Source of the DNA: Rhodothalassium salexigens DSM 2132
GTDB taxonomy: Bacteria > Pseudomonadota > Alphaproteobacteria > Sphingomonadales > Rhodothalassiaceae
NCBI RefSeq assembly: GCF_004341375.1
Contig: NZ_SLXO01000013.1
Span: forward strand, 1-64,000
Direction: 5' to 3'
Length of the DNA: 64,000 bases
This document shows positions 1 through 7,787 of the stretch, piece by piece. The notes beneath the pieces are model-generated. The model was given only the letters and a program-made list of their open reading frames with translations, searched no databases and was not told where the DNA came from. The translations under genes and the position numbers were made by a program. The first letter of the stretch is position 1, and every line of letters starts with the position of its first letter.

Positions 1-96
1 GCGACCCGCTACGACAAAACCGCCGACAGCTATCTCGGCTTCATCCATCTCACCTCGATCCGCCTCTGGTTCCGCCACTTCGTCAACAGCCCCTAA
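1..96 (+). CDS. IS5-family transposase, C-terminal fragment
   Basis: Reading frame 1 is open from the first base and ends at TAA (94-96), giving 31 residues that include TRYDKTADSYLGF. This matches the end of two-ORF IS5-family transposases (IS427-like group), which typically finish with an ATRYDK motif followed by an aliphatic helix. The rest of the element lies to the left of the window. This tail differs from the transposase remnants at 4951-5368 and 7089-7619, which end in a VVERFF/NRRLAKD segment, so it is a different subgroup. The next ~230 bases (97-326) are visibly more AT-rich than the following gene and could include the outer end of the element. Confidence 0.7.
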   Translation, partial: ATRYDKTADSYLGFIHLTSIRLWFRHFVNSP

Positions 97-326
97 GAGA
101 AAACTGGATGGAATTTTTGACGATATCGGGTCCTACATGAGTAAAATAGTGGCTTCGTTCGAATAAAAATATGTGTTTTTAGGTTGATTTTCTGGTGTTA
201 ATCGAAGTGCGGGGTTGCTTTTTGTGTTTGGCAAGTGTCGGGCTTGCGACCCCGGTCGGGCGCGCTTAGGTTCGGGGTCGCAGTTCAGTTTCAGCGCGTT
301 CATTCCCCGAAAAGAGGATCGATTTC

Positions 327-1358
327 ATGACCGAAACGACCCGGCGTTGGCTGTTTCAAAAGGCTCCCATTGGCGAAAATCCCGGCCCGCAGCATTTCAC
401 CCTCGACACCCAGCCGGTGGCCGAGCCCGGTCCGGGCCAGGTGCTGGTCGAGACCATCTATCTGTCGGTCGACCCCGCGCAGGTGAGCTGGATGCAGGGC
501 ATCGCCGACTATATGCCGCCGATCAACCCCGGCGACGTGATGCTGGCGGGCGGTGCCGGGCGCGTGCTGGCGTCGAACCATCCGCGCTTCAAGGTCGGCG
601 ACCTGGTCACCGGCACGCTCGGCTGGCAGGAACATATGCTTTGCGACGGCTATGACCTGACCGGCCAGCCGCTGCGCGCCGTGCCCGCCGACGCGCCGCT
701 GGCGCTGACCCAAAGCGTGCTCGGCATGACCGGGCTGACCGCCTATGTGGGCCTGTTCCATATCGGCCGCATCCAGGCCGGCGACACCGTGCTGGTCACC
801 GGGGCGGCGGGGGCTGTGGGCTCGATCGTCGGTCAATTGGCCAAGATCGCCGGCGCGCGCCAGGTGGTCGGCGTCGCCGGCGGGGCGGAGAAATGTGCCT
901 GGGTCACCGACACGCTCGGCTTCGACGCCTGCATCGACTATAAGCAGCAGAATGTGGCCGAGGGCCTGCGCACCACGCTCAAGGCGCCGGTCGACCTGTT
1001 CTTCGACAATGTGGGCGGCGACGCGCTCGACGCCGGCCTCGGTGCGATCGCCCACGGCGCGCGCATCGTGGTCTGCGGCGGCATCTCGGGCTACACCTCG
1101 ACGCCGCGCGGCCCGCGCAACTATCTCAACCTGATCCTGCGCCGGGCGCGCATGGAGGGCTTTATCGTCCTCGACCATGCCGACCTGTTCCCCGAGGCGG
1201 TGCGGCGGCTGTCGCGCTGGGTCCGTGACGGCCGGATCGTCTATAATCTGGACATCGTCGACGGCTTCGAGCAGACGCCCGACGCGCTCGGCGGCCTGTT
1301 CACCGGCGCCAACCGGGGCAAGCGGCTGGTCCGCGTCGCCGCCGACCCGACCGCCTGA
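327..1358 (+). CDS. NADP-dependent medium-chain reductase, CurA/PTGR-like
   Basis: The 343-residue product belongs to the zinc-free medium-chain dehydrogenase/reductase superfamily. It resembles NADPH-dependent curcumin reductase and prostaglandin/leukotriene reductases, which reduce the alpha,beta double bond of enones. An N-terminal oxidoreductase domain (about 1-130) carries the family-typical SVDPAQVSWM segment. A Rossmann domain follows with VTGAAGAVGSIVGQLAK near residue 155, the NADP-binding glycine motif. The ATG has a GAGGA ribosome binding site about 10 bases upstream. A possible promoter lies at 117-147 (TTGACG, 19 bases, TAAAAT), which is weak evidence. The gene stands alone and is followed by a strong hairpin. 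The physiological substrate cannot be read from sequence. Confidence 0.9.
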   Translation: MTETTRRWLFQKAPIGENPGPQHFTLDTQPVAEPGPGQVLVETIYLSVDPAQVSWMQGIADYMPPINPGDVMLAGGAGRVLASNHPRFKVGDLVTGTLGWQEHMLCDGYDLTGQPLRAVPADAPLALTQSVLGMTGLTAYVGLFHIGRIQAGDTVLVTGAAGAVGSIVGQLAKIAGARQVVGVAGGAEKCAWVTDTLGFDACIDYKQQNVAEGLRTTLKAPVDLFFDNVGGDALDAGLGAIAHGARIVVCGGISGYTSTPRGPRNYLNLILRRARMEGFIVLDHADLFPEAVRRLSRWVRDGRIVYNLDIVDGFEQTPDALGGLFTGANRGKRLVRVAADPTA

Positions 1359-1363
1359 CCGGG

Positions 1364-1398
1364 CCAGGCCGCCCGGCGTCGGATTCCGGGCGGCCTGG
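1364..1398 (+). terminator. hairpin after the CurA-like gene
   Basis: Perfect 13-base inverted repeat (1364-1376 with 1386-1398) and a 9-base loop, starting 6 bases after the stop codon. There is no T-run, so it would be a GC-hairpin or Rho-assisted terminator rather than a classical intrinsic one. Confidence 0.55.
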
Positions 1399-1810
1399 GC
1401 TGCCTGTACGGCCTGAACGGCCTGGGCGGCGGCCAGGGGGCCGGGCGGGGGCCGGCTTAGACCGCCCGCCAGCCCGGCCCCGACGCGCCCGCGTGCCGGA
1501 CCGGCGCGCCCGGCCGTGCATCGCCACGAGCCCGAGTGCGGCCACGCCCGCCCATCGCCGCCAAGCCCGGGCGGCGGCGCCTGCCCAAGCCTCGACGAGG
1601 CCGCCCGGCGTCGGTCGGATCGCCGCTTGTCTCGTGGCCATCTCCGCTAATCGCTGCCCCCCTTGCACCAACGCGCGCTTCGCGCCAGCCTTGCCGCCGG
1701 AACCCTGTCGGTGTGGCGATTTATGGCTGGCGATGTGCGCGCCATTGTCGTAGGCGTGGACCGATCTTGACGAGGGGTCGCAAGTAGCAGCGATTGTGAG
1801 GAGAGTGCCG
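1399..1810. other. intergenic stretch with no convincing gene
   Basis: About 410 bases of GC-rich DNA between the hairpin and the M16 protease gene. Open frames exist on both strands but have arginine- and proline-rich random composition, no ribosome binding site and no recognisable motif. The last ~60 bases are likely to hold the promoter and leader of the protease gene, but I see no clear -35/-10 pair. Confidence 0.5.
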
Positions 1811-4729
1811 ATGAACGAGGCGATGGAACCGACCGGCGTGCGGCGTCGGAGCGGGCCGCGCGGCCGATGGGCGGCGGGGCTCGTGCTGGCGTTGGGGCTG
1901 GCGTGGACCGGTCCGGTGGGCGCGGCCGACGACGCGGGCATCGCGCCGCCGCCCTGGCCGCGCACCCAGAGCGAGCTGACCCCCGACCCGGGCGTGCGCT
2001 ATGGCGAACTGGACAACGGCCTGCGCTACGCCATCGTCGCCAATGAGGGCCCCGAGGGGCAGGCGTCGGTGCGCCTGCACATGCGCGCCGGCTCGATGAT
2101 GGAGGCCGCCGACCAGCGCGGGCTCGCCCATTTCCTGGAGCATATGGCCTTCAACGGCTCGGAAAACGTGCCCGAGGGCGAGTTCACCAAGATGCTGGAG
2201 CGCTTGGGGCTCAAGTTCGGCCCCGACACCAACGCCTCCACCGGCCCGCTCAGCACCGCCTATATGCTCGAACTGCCCGAGGTCGGCGAAGAGACGCTGT
2301 CCACCGCGTTGATGCTGATGCGCGAACTGGCCGACCGGCTGACCCTGGCCGAGGACGCCATCGACCGCGAGCGCGGTGTGGTGCTGTCGGAGCGCCGGGT
2401 GCGCAACACGCCCCAGCGCCGCTACACCCAGGCGCTGTTCGACTTTCTGGTCCCCGGCACCAAGCTGCCGGCGGCGGTGTCGGTGGGCGACCCCGAGGTG
2501 CTCGAAAACGCCGGGTCCGAGCGGTTCCGCGCCTTCTATGAGGCGTTCTACACGCCGCAGCGGGCGTTTCTGGTCATCGCCGGCGACGTCGACCCCGACG
2601 CCATCGAAGCGCGCATCGAAAAGCGCTTCGCCGATTGGAGCCAGCCCGAGGCGGCGGCGCCCAACCCCGATTTCGGCACCCCCGATCCGGTGCAGCCGAC
2701 GCCGCAATCGGTGGCCGGCTATTTCCACGACCCCGACATCCCGACCATCGTGTCGCTGAGCATGGTCAAGCCCTATGAGGCCCGGCCCGACACCTCGGAA
2801 ACCCGCCGCCAGGCGCTGCTGCGCCAGGTTGCCAACGGCGTTATCTCGCGCCGTTTCGCCCGCCTCGCCCGTGCCGAAGACGCCCGGTTCGTCCAGGGCA
2901 GCGCCGGTTATGGGCCGCTCTACCGGGTTGCCGAGCGCGCGGCGGTGACCGTGGTCGCCGAGCCCGACACGTGGCGCGACGCCTTGATGCTGGCCGAACA
3001 GCAGTTGCGCGCGGCGCTGCAACATGGCGTCACCCAGGCCGAAATCGACGAGCAAGTGGCCAATATCCGCACGGCGCTGAAAAACGCCGTCGACAGTGCC
3101 GACACCCGGCGCAATGCCGTGCTCGCCAGCGGCGTCATGGGCGCCTATCATGGCCGGTCGGTGTATACCCACCCAGACACCGACCTGGCGCTGTTCGAGG
3201 CGGCCGCCGACACGGTGACGCCCGAGGCGGTGGTTGGTGCGCTGCGTGCCATGTGGCAGGGCGCCATGATCCAGGCGCATCTGGCCACGTCCGCCGACGT
3301 GGAAAACCCCGCGCAAGCGATTCTGGCGGTGTTGCGCCAATCGGCGCAGGTGGAGGTGAGCCCGCCCGAGGGCCAGAAGGACCTGTCGTTCGCCTATACC
3401 GATTTCGGAACCCCGGGCGAGGTGGTCGCGCGCGACACCGTCGAGGACCTGGACTTCACCCAGGTGCGGTTCGCCAACAATGTGATGCTCAACGTCAAGC
3501 GCACCGATATCGAGAAGGGCAAGGTGCTGGCCTCGGTGCGTTTCGGCGGCGGGGTCTTGAGCGAAACGCCGGAGCAGGCCGGCATCGACAGCCTGGTGTC
3601 GCTGGGCTTCGTGGCCGGCGGTGTGGGCGCGCACAGCCTGGACGATCTGCAACGCTTGATGGCCGGGCACAATGTGGGCGTGCAATTGGGCAGCGGCCAA
3701 GACGCTTTCGGCTATCGCAGCCTGACCACGCCCGATGACCTGCTGTTGCAGTTGCAATTGTGGGCGGCGTTCATGACCGACCCGGCCTATCGCCCCGAGG
3801 CCGAGGCGCAGTATCAGCGCACCATCGCGGCGGTCTACGACACCCTTGACGCCACGCCCGGGCGGGTCCTGCAGACCCGGGTGGAGGCAATCCTCACCGG
3901 CAACCAGCGTCTGGGGCTGCCGAGCCGTGCCGCCCTTGAGGCGTTTACGCTCGATGACCTGAAGGCGCATTTGGGCCCGGCGCTTACCGACAGCGCCATC
4001 GAGGTCAATGTGGTCGGCGATATCGACCCGGATGCGGTGATCGAGCAGGTGGCGCGGACGTTCGGCGCGCTCGACCGGCGTCCGGCCGACTTCGTCGACC
4101 ATGGCGCGGGCTGGGACGTGTCGTTCCCCGAGCCCGGGCGCACCACGCTGACCCATGCCGGGGCGGCCGATCAGGCTTTGGTGCGGGTCTATTGGCCGGC
4201 CTTCGACGACGACGACCTGGAGCAAGTGCGCCACATGACGCTGTTGAGCGAGGTCTTTCAACTGCGCATGACCGACAAGATCCGCGAACAGCTGGGCGCG
4301 TCCTATTCGCCCCAGACCGGCGCCAGCTTCTCCGACGCGTTCGACGGCTTTGGCTATGTGTTCGCAGGCTCGGAGGTGGACACCGCCGACCTCGACGCCA
4401 CCGTGGCGGTGATCGAGGCGATCGCGGCCGATCTGGCCCGGGGCACGATCGAGGCCGACGAGTTGCAGCGCGCCCGCCAGCCGATCCTGGAAAGCCTGGA
4501 AGAGGCGCGTGCCAACGAGAACGGCTATTGGATCAACGTGCTGGAACGCTCGCAGACCGACCCGGACGATCTGGAGGCGCATCGCCAGGCGGTGGCGCAC
4601 TATGAGAGCGCCACGGTCGCCGACCTCAATGCGCTGGCCAAGACCTATCTGGTCAACGACCGCGCCCATGTGGTCGCCGTGGTGCCGGGCGAGGGCGAAG
4701 GCGGCGACGCCGGAGACGCCGGCCAGTAA
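1811..4729 (+). CDS. periplasmic M16 family zinc metallopeptidase (PqqL-like)
   Basis: A 972-residue insulinase-family protease. The inverted zinc motif HFLEH lies at residues 107-111 and the third ligand, Glu187 in RERGVV, follows 76 residues later as in active M16 enzymes. Duplicated M16 domains follow (N-half about 60-480, C-half about 550-950). The length is close to that of E. coli PqqL, about 930 residues. The N-terminus is a signal peptide: basic RRRSGPRGR, a hydrophobic stretch, then VGA-AD near residue 38, so the enzyme should be exported. ATG 1811 was chosen over the in-frame GTG at 1796 because GAGGAGA sits 5-8 bases before it. M16 proteases degrade oligopeptides; the target is unknown here. 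It is monocistronic, with a hairpin after it. Confidence 0.93.
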   Translation: MNEAMEPTGVRRRSGPRGRWAAGLVLALGLAWTGPVGAADDAGIAPPPWPRTQSELTPDPGVRYGELDNGLRYAIVANEGPEGQASVRLHMRAGSMMEAADQRGLAHFLEHMAFNGSENVPEGEFTKMLERLGLKFGPDTNASTGPLSTAYMLELPEVGEETLSTALMLMRELADRLTLAEDAIDRERGVVLSERRVRNTPQRRYTQALFDFLVPGTKLPAAVSVGDPEVLENAGSERFRAFYEAFYTPQRAFLVIAGDVDPDAIEARIEKRFADWSQPEAAAPNPDFGTPDPVQPTPQSVAGYFHDPDIPTIVSLSMVKPYEARPDTSETRRQALLRQVANGVISRRFARLARAEDARFVQGSAGYGPLYRVAERAAVTVVAEPDTWRDALMLAEQQLRAALQHGVTQAEIDEQVANIRTALKNAVDSADTRRNAVLASGVMGAYHGRSVYTHPDTDLALFEAAADTVTPEAVVGALRAMWQGAMIQAHLATSADVENPAQAILAVLRQSAQVEVSPPEGQKDLSFAYTDFGTPGEVVARDTVEDLDFTQVRFANNVMLNVKRTDIEKGKVLASVRFGGGVLSETPEQAGIDSLVSLGFVAGGVGAHSLDDLQRLMAGHNVGVQLGSGQDAFGYRSLTTPDDLLLQLQLWAAFMTDPAYRPEAEAQYQRTIAAVYDTLDATPGRVLQTRVEAILTGNQRLGLPSRAALEAFTLDDLKAHLGPALTDSAIEVNVVGDIDPDAVIEQVARTFGALDRRPADFVDHGAGWDVSFPEPGRTTLTHAGAADQALVRVYWPAFDDDDLEQVRHMTLLSEVFQLRMTDKIREQLGASYSPQTGASFSDAFDGFGYVFAGSEVDTADLDATVAVIEAIAADLARGTIEADELQRARQPILESLEEARANENGYWINVLERSQTDPDDLEAHRQAVAHYESATVADLNALAKTYLVNDRAHVVAVVPGEGEGGDAGDAGQ

Positions 4730-4735
4730 GCCAGA

Positions 4736-4776
4736 CCTGTGCCGGCGGCGCTCCGTTCGTCCGCCGCCGGCACAGG
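4736..4776 (+). terminator. 15-bp hairpin terminator after the M16 protease
   Basis: Perfect 15-base inverted repeat (4736-4750 with 4762-4776) and an 11-base loop, 7 bases after the TAA. No T-tract follows. Its position and stability make it a likely transcript end. Confidence 0.65.
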
Positions 4777-4950
4777 GCCGCCGCAGGGCCGCCCGGGTCG
4801 ATCTTTCCGGCCGTCTCGGGTGGACGATATCGGCACAGGCCGACAAGATCGACGCGAGGCAAGGCTGCCGGGCCGGGGGAGGGGGCATTGGTCGAGCCAG
4901 TTGGGGACGGGCCGTCGGACCAGGGTCGCCGCGGCGACGCAGAGAGGCTC

Positions 4951-5368
4951 AGAGGCCGTTTCGAGAGTGGTTGAGCGGTCGAGGCTCATCTGATTCCAAG
5001 GAGTTGCGAAGCTTCCTGGAATTGTCATGATCTGCCTGCCGCTCCGAAGACGGGCCGGCCCCGCGGCTGGCCGATGCGGGAAATCATCAACGCGATCTTC
5101 TCCGTGCTGCGCGGCGGCATCACGTGGCGGCTCTTGGCGTCGGATTTGCCGCCGTGGCCGAAAACATCCTCGTCGAAATCGTCAGAAAGCAACCCGATCA
5201 GGTCGGCTTCGTCGTCCTCCCGAGGCGGTGGGTGGTTGAACGCTTCTTTGCCTGGATCAACCGCAACCGGCGGCTTGCCAAAGACGTTGAAGCGAGCGTC
5301 AATGCCGCAGCCGCAATGCTGCTCATTCGCCGATTGGCCCGCTCGTCATGACGTTCGAAACCAACTCT
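4951..5368 (+). mobile_element. non-autonomous IS5-type remnant, copy A
   Basis: A ~418-base derivative of an IS5-family (IS1031-like) element. Terminal inverted repeats share GTTTCGA (left AGAGGCCGTTTCGAG; right, read inward, AGAGTTGGTTTCGAA). Inside is the transposase N-part ([22 protein letters not shown]), cut at DLPPW. After a large central deletion comes the C-part in another frame ([19 protein letters not shown], then [10 protein letters not shown] and stop). Relative to copy B it has a further ~100-base loss near 5030. It cannot encode an active transposase. It is oriented the same way as copy B and forms the left border of the Abi island. I could not identify a clean target duplication. 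Confidence 0.85.
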
Positions 5369-5735
5369 TGAGTGCCTGCTGCGGGGCGATCTCCATGCCA
5401 CCTCTCTGTTTGAGCCTCGATTGAACGGAATTCGTTGTCTTTTGGAGGCGAGATGAGGTTAGGGACTGGTCATTGGCGTCTGGTGCCAGGTTCATACTCG
5501 TTCATCCGCTTTTCGGATACTGGGTAAATCTGTTCTTCTTTAGCGGACATGCATGGCCGTACCGTGCAGTCATTCATGACTTCACCGCATGGACAAATCC
5601 GTCTGGTGGCTTTCCATTGAAACGTTTGGATTTGAAGGCGATATTACCGCCAGACGGATTCGTTGTCTTTTGGAGGCGAGAAGAGGTCAGGAGTGGTCAT
5701 CGGCGTCTGGTGCCAGGTTCATAAAGGAATAAATC
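5369..5735 (+). repeat. leader region with a 65-bp direct repeat and an inverted repeat
   Basis: There is no convincing gene in these ~370 bases. A 66/65-base near-identical sequence occurs twice in direct orientation, at 5431-5496 and 5659-5723 (starting TTCGTTGTCTTTTGGAGGCG and ending TGGTGCCAGGTTCATA). The second copy runs directly into the ribosome binding site of the winged-helix gene at 5736. Between them lies a 14-base inverted repeat (5596-5609 with 5647-5660, one mismatch) whose right arm overlaps the start of the second copy. Possible roles are operator sites for the downstream regulator, a recombination target, or a duplication left by an insertion of ~160 bases. Confidence 0.75.
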
Positions 5736-6245
5736 ATGTCTGACAAAAACAAAAGTGATGCTGGCAATGTCGTCCAGCTTCGACCTCCCAACGCAGGCCG
5801 TGCCTCCGAGAAGAAATGGGGTAAACAGGTCATGGACCTCGGGTTCTGTATCGTGCCGTCTCTGCTGCTCAGGGCGCAGCAGAGGCTCGGCCTGAATCCC
5901 ACGCAGCTTTCTGTCCTGATGCAGCTGTGCGATTTCTGGTGGGAGGACGCACGCAAGCCCCATCCGGGCAAGAAGCTTCTGGCTGAACGGCTGGGCCTGA
6001 GTGAGCGACAAGTGCAACGATACATAGCCGAGCTGGAGCAGGCGGGCCTTGTCAAACGCATCGAGCGACGCGCGACTCACGGCGGCAAAATGACGAATAC
6101 CTACGACCTGAGCGGTCTGGTGGAGCGTCTGAAGAAGCTCGAACCGGAATTCCGTAAGGTCGAGGAAGACGTGAAGACCGAGCGGAAAGCTGTGGCGAAG
6201 CGCGGATACAAACCGAAACGCAAACCATCCGCTACCGCAAATTGA
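5736..6245 (+). CDS. winged helix-turn-helix protein (HTH_36-like)
   Basis: A 169-residue basic protein with a ~35-residue polar N-terminus. A winged-helix DNA-binding core follows at about 38-112: helices around SLLLRAQQRLGLNPTQLSVL, then GKKLLAERLGLSERQVQRYI as the helix-turn-helix (about 78-97), then the wing. The C-terminal tail is Lys/Arg-rich. This architecture occurs in accessory-region HTH proteins and resembles the DNA-binding part of some plasmid initiators, but no replication domain is visible. Start: ATG with AAAGGAAT about 6 bases upstream, placed directly after the second 65-bp repeat. It lies 77 bases upstream of the Abi gene in the same orientation, so it is probably co-transcribed and may autoregulate through the repeats. 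Base composition is lower in GC than the flanking chromosome. Confidence 0.8.
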   Translation: MSDKNKSDAGNVVQLRPPNAGRASEKKWGKQVMDLGFCIVPSLLLRAQQRLGLNPTQLSVLMQLCDFWWEDARKPHPGKKLLAERLGLSERQVQRYIAELEQAGLVKRIERRATHGGKMTNTYDLSGLVERLKKLEPEFRKVEEDVKTERKAVAKRGYKPKRKPSATAN

Positions 6246-6269
6246 CGAATTCAATGTCCTGAAATGCTG

Positions 6270-6310
6270 AGCCCCGGGCGCATGCCTAGGGCAGAGGCGG
6301 GTCCGGGGCT
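6270..6310 (+). repeat. inverted repeat between HTH and Abi genes
   Basis: AGCCCCGG (6270-6277) pairs with CCGGGGCT (6303-6310) over a 25-base loop, ending 12 bases before the GTG start of the Abi gene. It could attenuate or modulate translation of the downstream gene. No T-tract is present. Confidence 0.4.
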
Positions 6311-6322
6311 AACGAGGTAAGT

Positions 6323-7048
6323 GTGACCAGTCCTACCCCAAATGTCAAGAATTTTGGCCTGAACGACGACATTCTCGATGAGCTGGAAGCATCGCTGTCG
6401 GCGGATCGGCTCGGGAAATATCTGACCGCTACCGGCGGTGACCGGGCCGAAGCAGTCAGACTTTACACATGGAATACGGCGGTCAGCGCGGCTTTCTATG
6501 GACCGCTTCAGGCTCTTGAGATCGCACTTCGAAACGCGATGAACCGCGAGCTGGCCCGTGTCTATGGACCGGCATGGTACGACAGTGCCAAGGCCGGTCT
6601 CGACAGTGGTTGCCTTGCGCGAGTTGATCAGACCAAGCAGGGGCTACGCAAGGACAAGTATCCGGAAGATGCGCCTCACGTCATCGCCTCTCTATCTTTC
6701 GGTTTCTGGGTGTCCCTTCTGGGTCGAGGCGGCGTCATCGACCGGAAAACGGAGACGAAAGCCAACTACGAGATGACGCTCTGGCGCCCTGCTCTGAGAC
6801 ACGCGTTCCCGCATGCAACCAACATCACCCGCAAGAAGGTTCATCAGCCGCTGGACTACCTGCGCACTTTCAGGAACAGGATCGCGCATCATGAACCGAT
6901 CTTCACCAGGCACCTTGAAAAAGACTACCTGAGAATCCTTGAGACTGCTGCGTGGATCGCACCGCATAAGCGGGCATGGATCGAGGCGCATAGCAGGGTG
7001 CCAGAGATTCTGGAAACGCCCCCAGACGATGATAACCTGAAGTTTTAA
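6323..7048 (+). CDS. Abi_2-type abortive infection protein (HEPN-like)
   Basis: A 241-residue soluble protein matching the Abi_2 (AbiD/AbiF-like) family pattern. The N-terminal part holds YGPLQALEIALRNAMNREL (about 59-77), a helix that is characteristic of the family. The C-terminal part holds FRNRIAHHEPIF (183-194), containing R184-x4-H189, the Rx4-6H signature of HEPN ribonucleases. Family members cause abortive infection or act as toxin-like RNases; that activity here is inference. Translation starts at GTG 6323 with GAGGTAAG just upstream. It follows the HTH gene, which may be its regulator or partner. Both genes lie between two directly repeated IS5 remnants and have lower GC than the surrounding genes, consistent with acquisition by transfer. 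Confidence 0.85.
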   Translation: MTSPTPNVKNFGLNDDILDELEASLSADRLGKYLTATGGDRAEAVRLYTWNTAVSAAFYGPLQALEIALRNAMNRELARVYGPAWYDSAKAGLDSGCLARVDQTKQGLRKDKYPEDAPHVIASLSFGFWVSLLGRGGVIDRKTETKANYEMTLWRPALRHAFPHATNITRKKVHQPLDYLRTFRNRIAHHEPIFTRHLEKDYLRILETAAWIAPHKRAWIEAHSRVPEILETPPDDDNLKF

Positions 7049-7088
7049 TGTCCAGCCCTCCTGACGTATAGACTGGAAGCTTCAGCTC

Positions 7089-7619
7089 AGATGCCGTTTC
7101 GGAAGTGGTTGAGCGGTCGAGGCTCATCGGATTCCAAGGAGTTGCGAAGCTTCCTGGAGATTGTCATGTGGGCTCCGACCACCCGTAAGCAGCATAGTCG
7201 CCCTACGGCGCGATACCAGACCGGTTTGACGGACAAGGAGTGGCGGCTGATCGAGCCGTATCTGCCTGTCGCTTCGAAGACAGGCCGGCCCCGCGCCTGG
7301 CCGATGCGGGAAATCATCCACGCGACCTTCTCCGTGCTGCGCGGCGGCATCACGTGGCGGCTCTTGCCGTCGGATTTGCCGCCGTGGCCGAAAACATCCT
7401 CGTCGAAATCGTCAGAAAGCCACCCGATAAGGTCGGCTTCGTCGTCCTCCCGAGGCGGGGGGTGGTCGAACGCTTCTTTGCCGGGATCAACCGCAACCGG
7501 CGGCTTGCCAAAGATGTCGATGCGAGCGTCAATTGCGCCGCAGCATGCCGCTATGCCGCATCTGCAATGCTGCTCATTCGCCGATTGGCCCGCTCGTCAT
7601 GACGTTCGAAACCGACTCT
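7089..7619 (+). mobile_element. non-autonomous IS5-type remnant, copy B
   Basis: A ~530-base IS5-family (IS1031-like) element in the same orientation as copy A and very similar to it. The left end has GATGCCGTTTCGG and the right end, read inward, AGAGTCGGTTTCGAA. It retains the transposase N-terminus (RYQTGLTDKEWRLIEPYLP, RAWPMREIIHATF, ITWRLLPSDLPPW), then shows the same central deletion junction as copy A at about 7381-7400, followed out of frame by [19 protein letters not shown] and RRLARSS stop. The longest N-terminal frame runs 7091-7621 but is scrambled after the deletion. It forms the right border of the Abi island. Confidence 0.85.
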
Positions 7620-7718
7620 AGGGCTTCAAATATATTTATCGATCGTTTCTTTGGGCCTTTTTCTTCTTCCGAATGTGTTAGCCGTGTTTTAGGCTTAGTT
7701 TTGAGAAGAATTATGGGC

Positions 7719-7758
7719 AGCCCTTCACGGGGTCTTGTCGTGACGACCGTGAGGGGCT
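7719..7758 (-). terminator. hairpin downstream of the acyl-CoA synthetase gene
   Basis: A 12-base inverted repeat with one mismatch (7719-7730 with 7747-7758), 29 bases beyond the stop codon of the minus-strand synthetase gene. A T-rich run follows on the plus strand, so it could also stop transcription coming out of the island. Confidence 0.55.
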
Positions 7759-7787
7759 GTCTTTCTTGCCTTCTTGAGGGTTCGGCT

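Noticed and set aside
1721-4888. Very long open frame on the minus strand opposite the M16 protease (over 1000 codons)
   Set aside because: It is a GC-bias shadow: His/Arg/Gly-rich composition, no motif, no ribosome binding site, and it exactly mirrors a well-supported plus-strand gene. The same reasoning removes long antisense frames opposite pccA, glyS, ppdK and the EAL-domain gene.
5473-5724. 83-codon plus-strand frame in the leader between IS copy A and the HTH gene
   Set aside because: It runs across the direct repeats, has no ribosome binding site and no recognisable domain. The repeat structure explains the region better.
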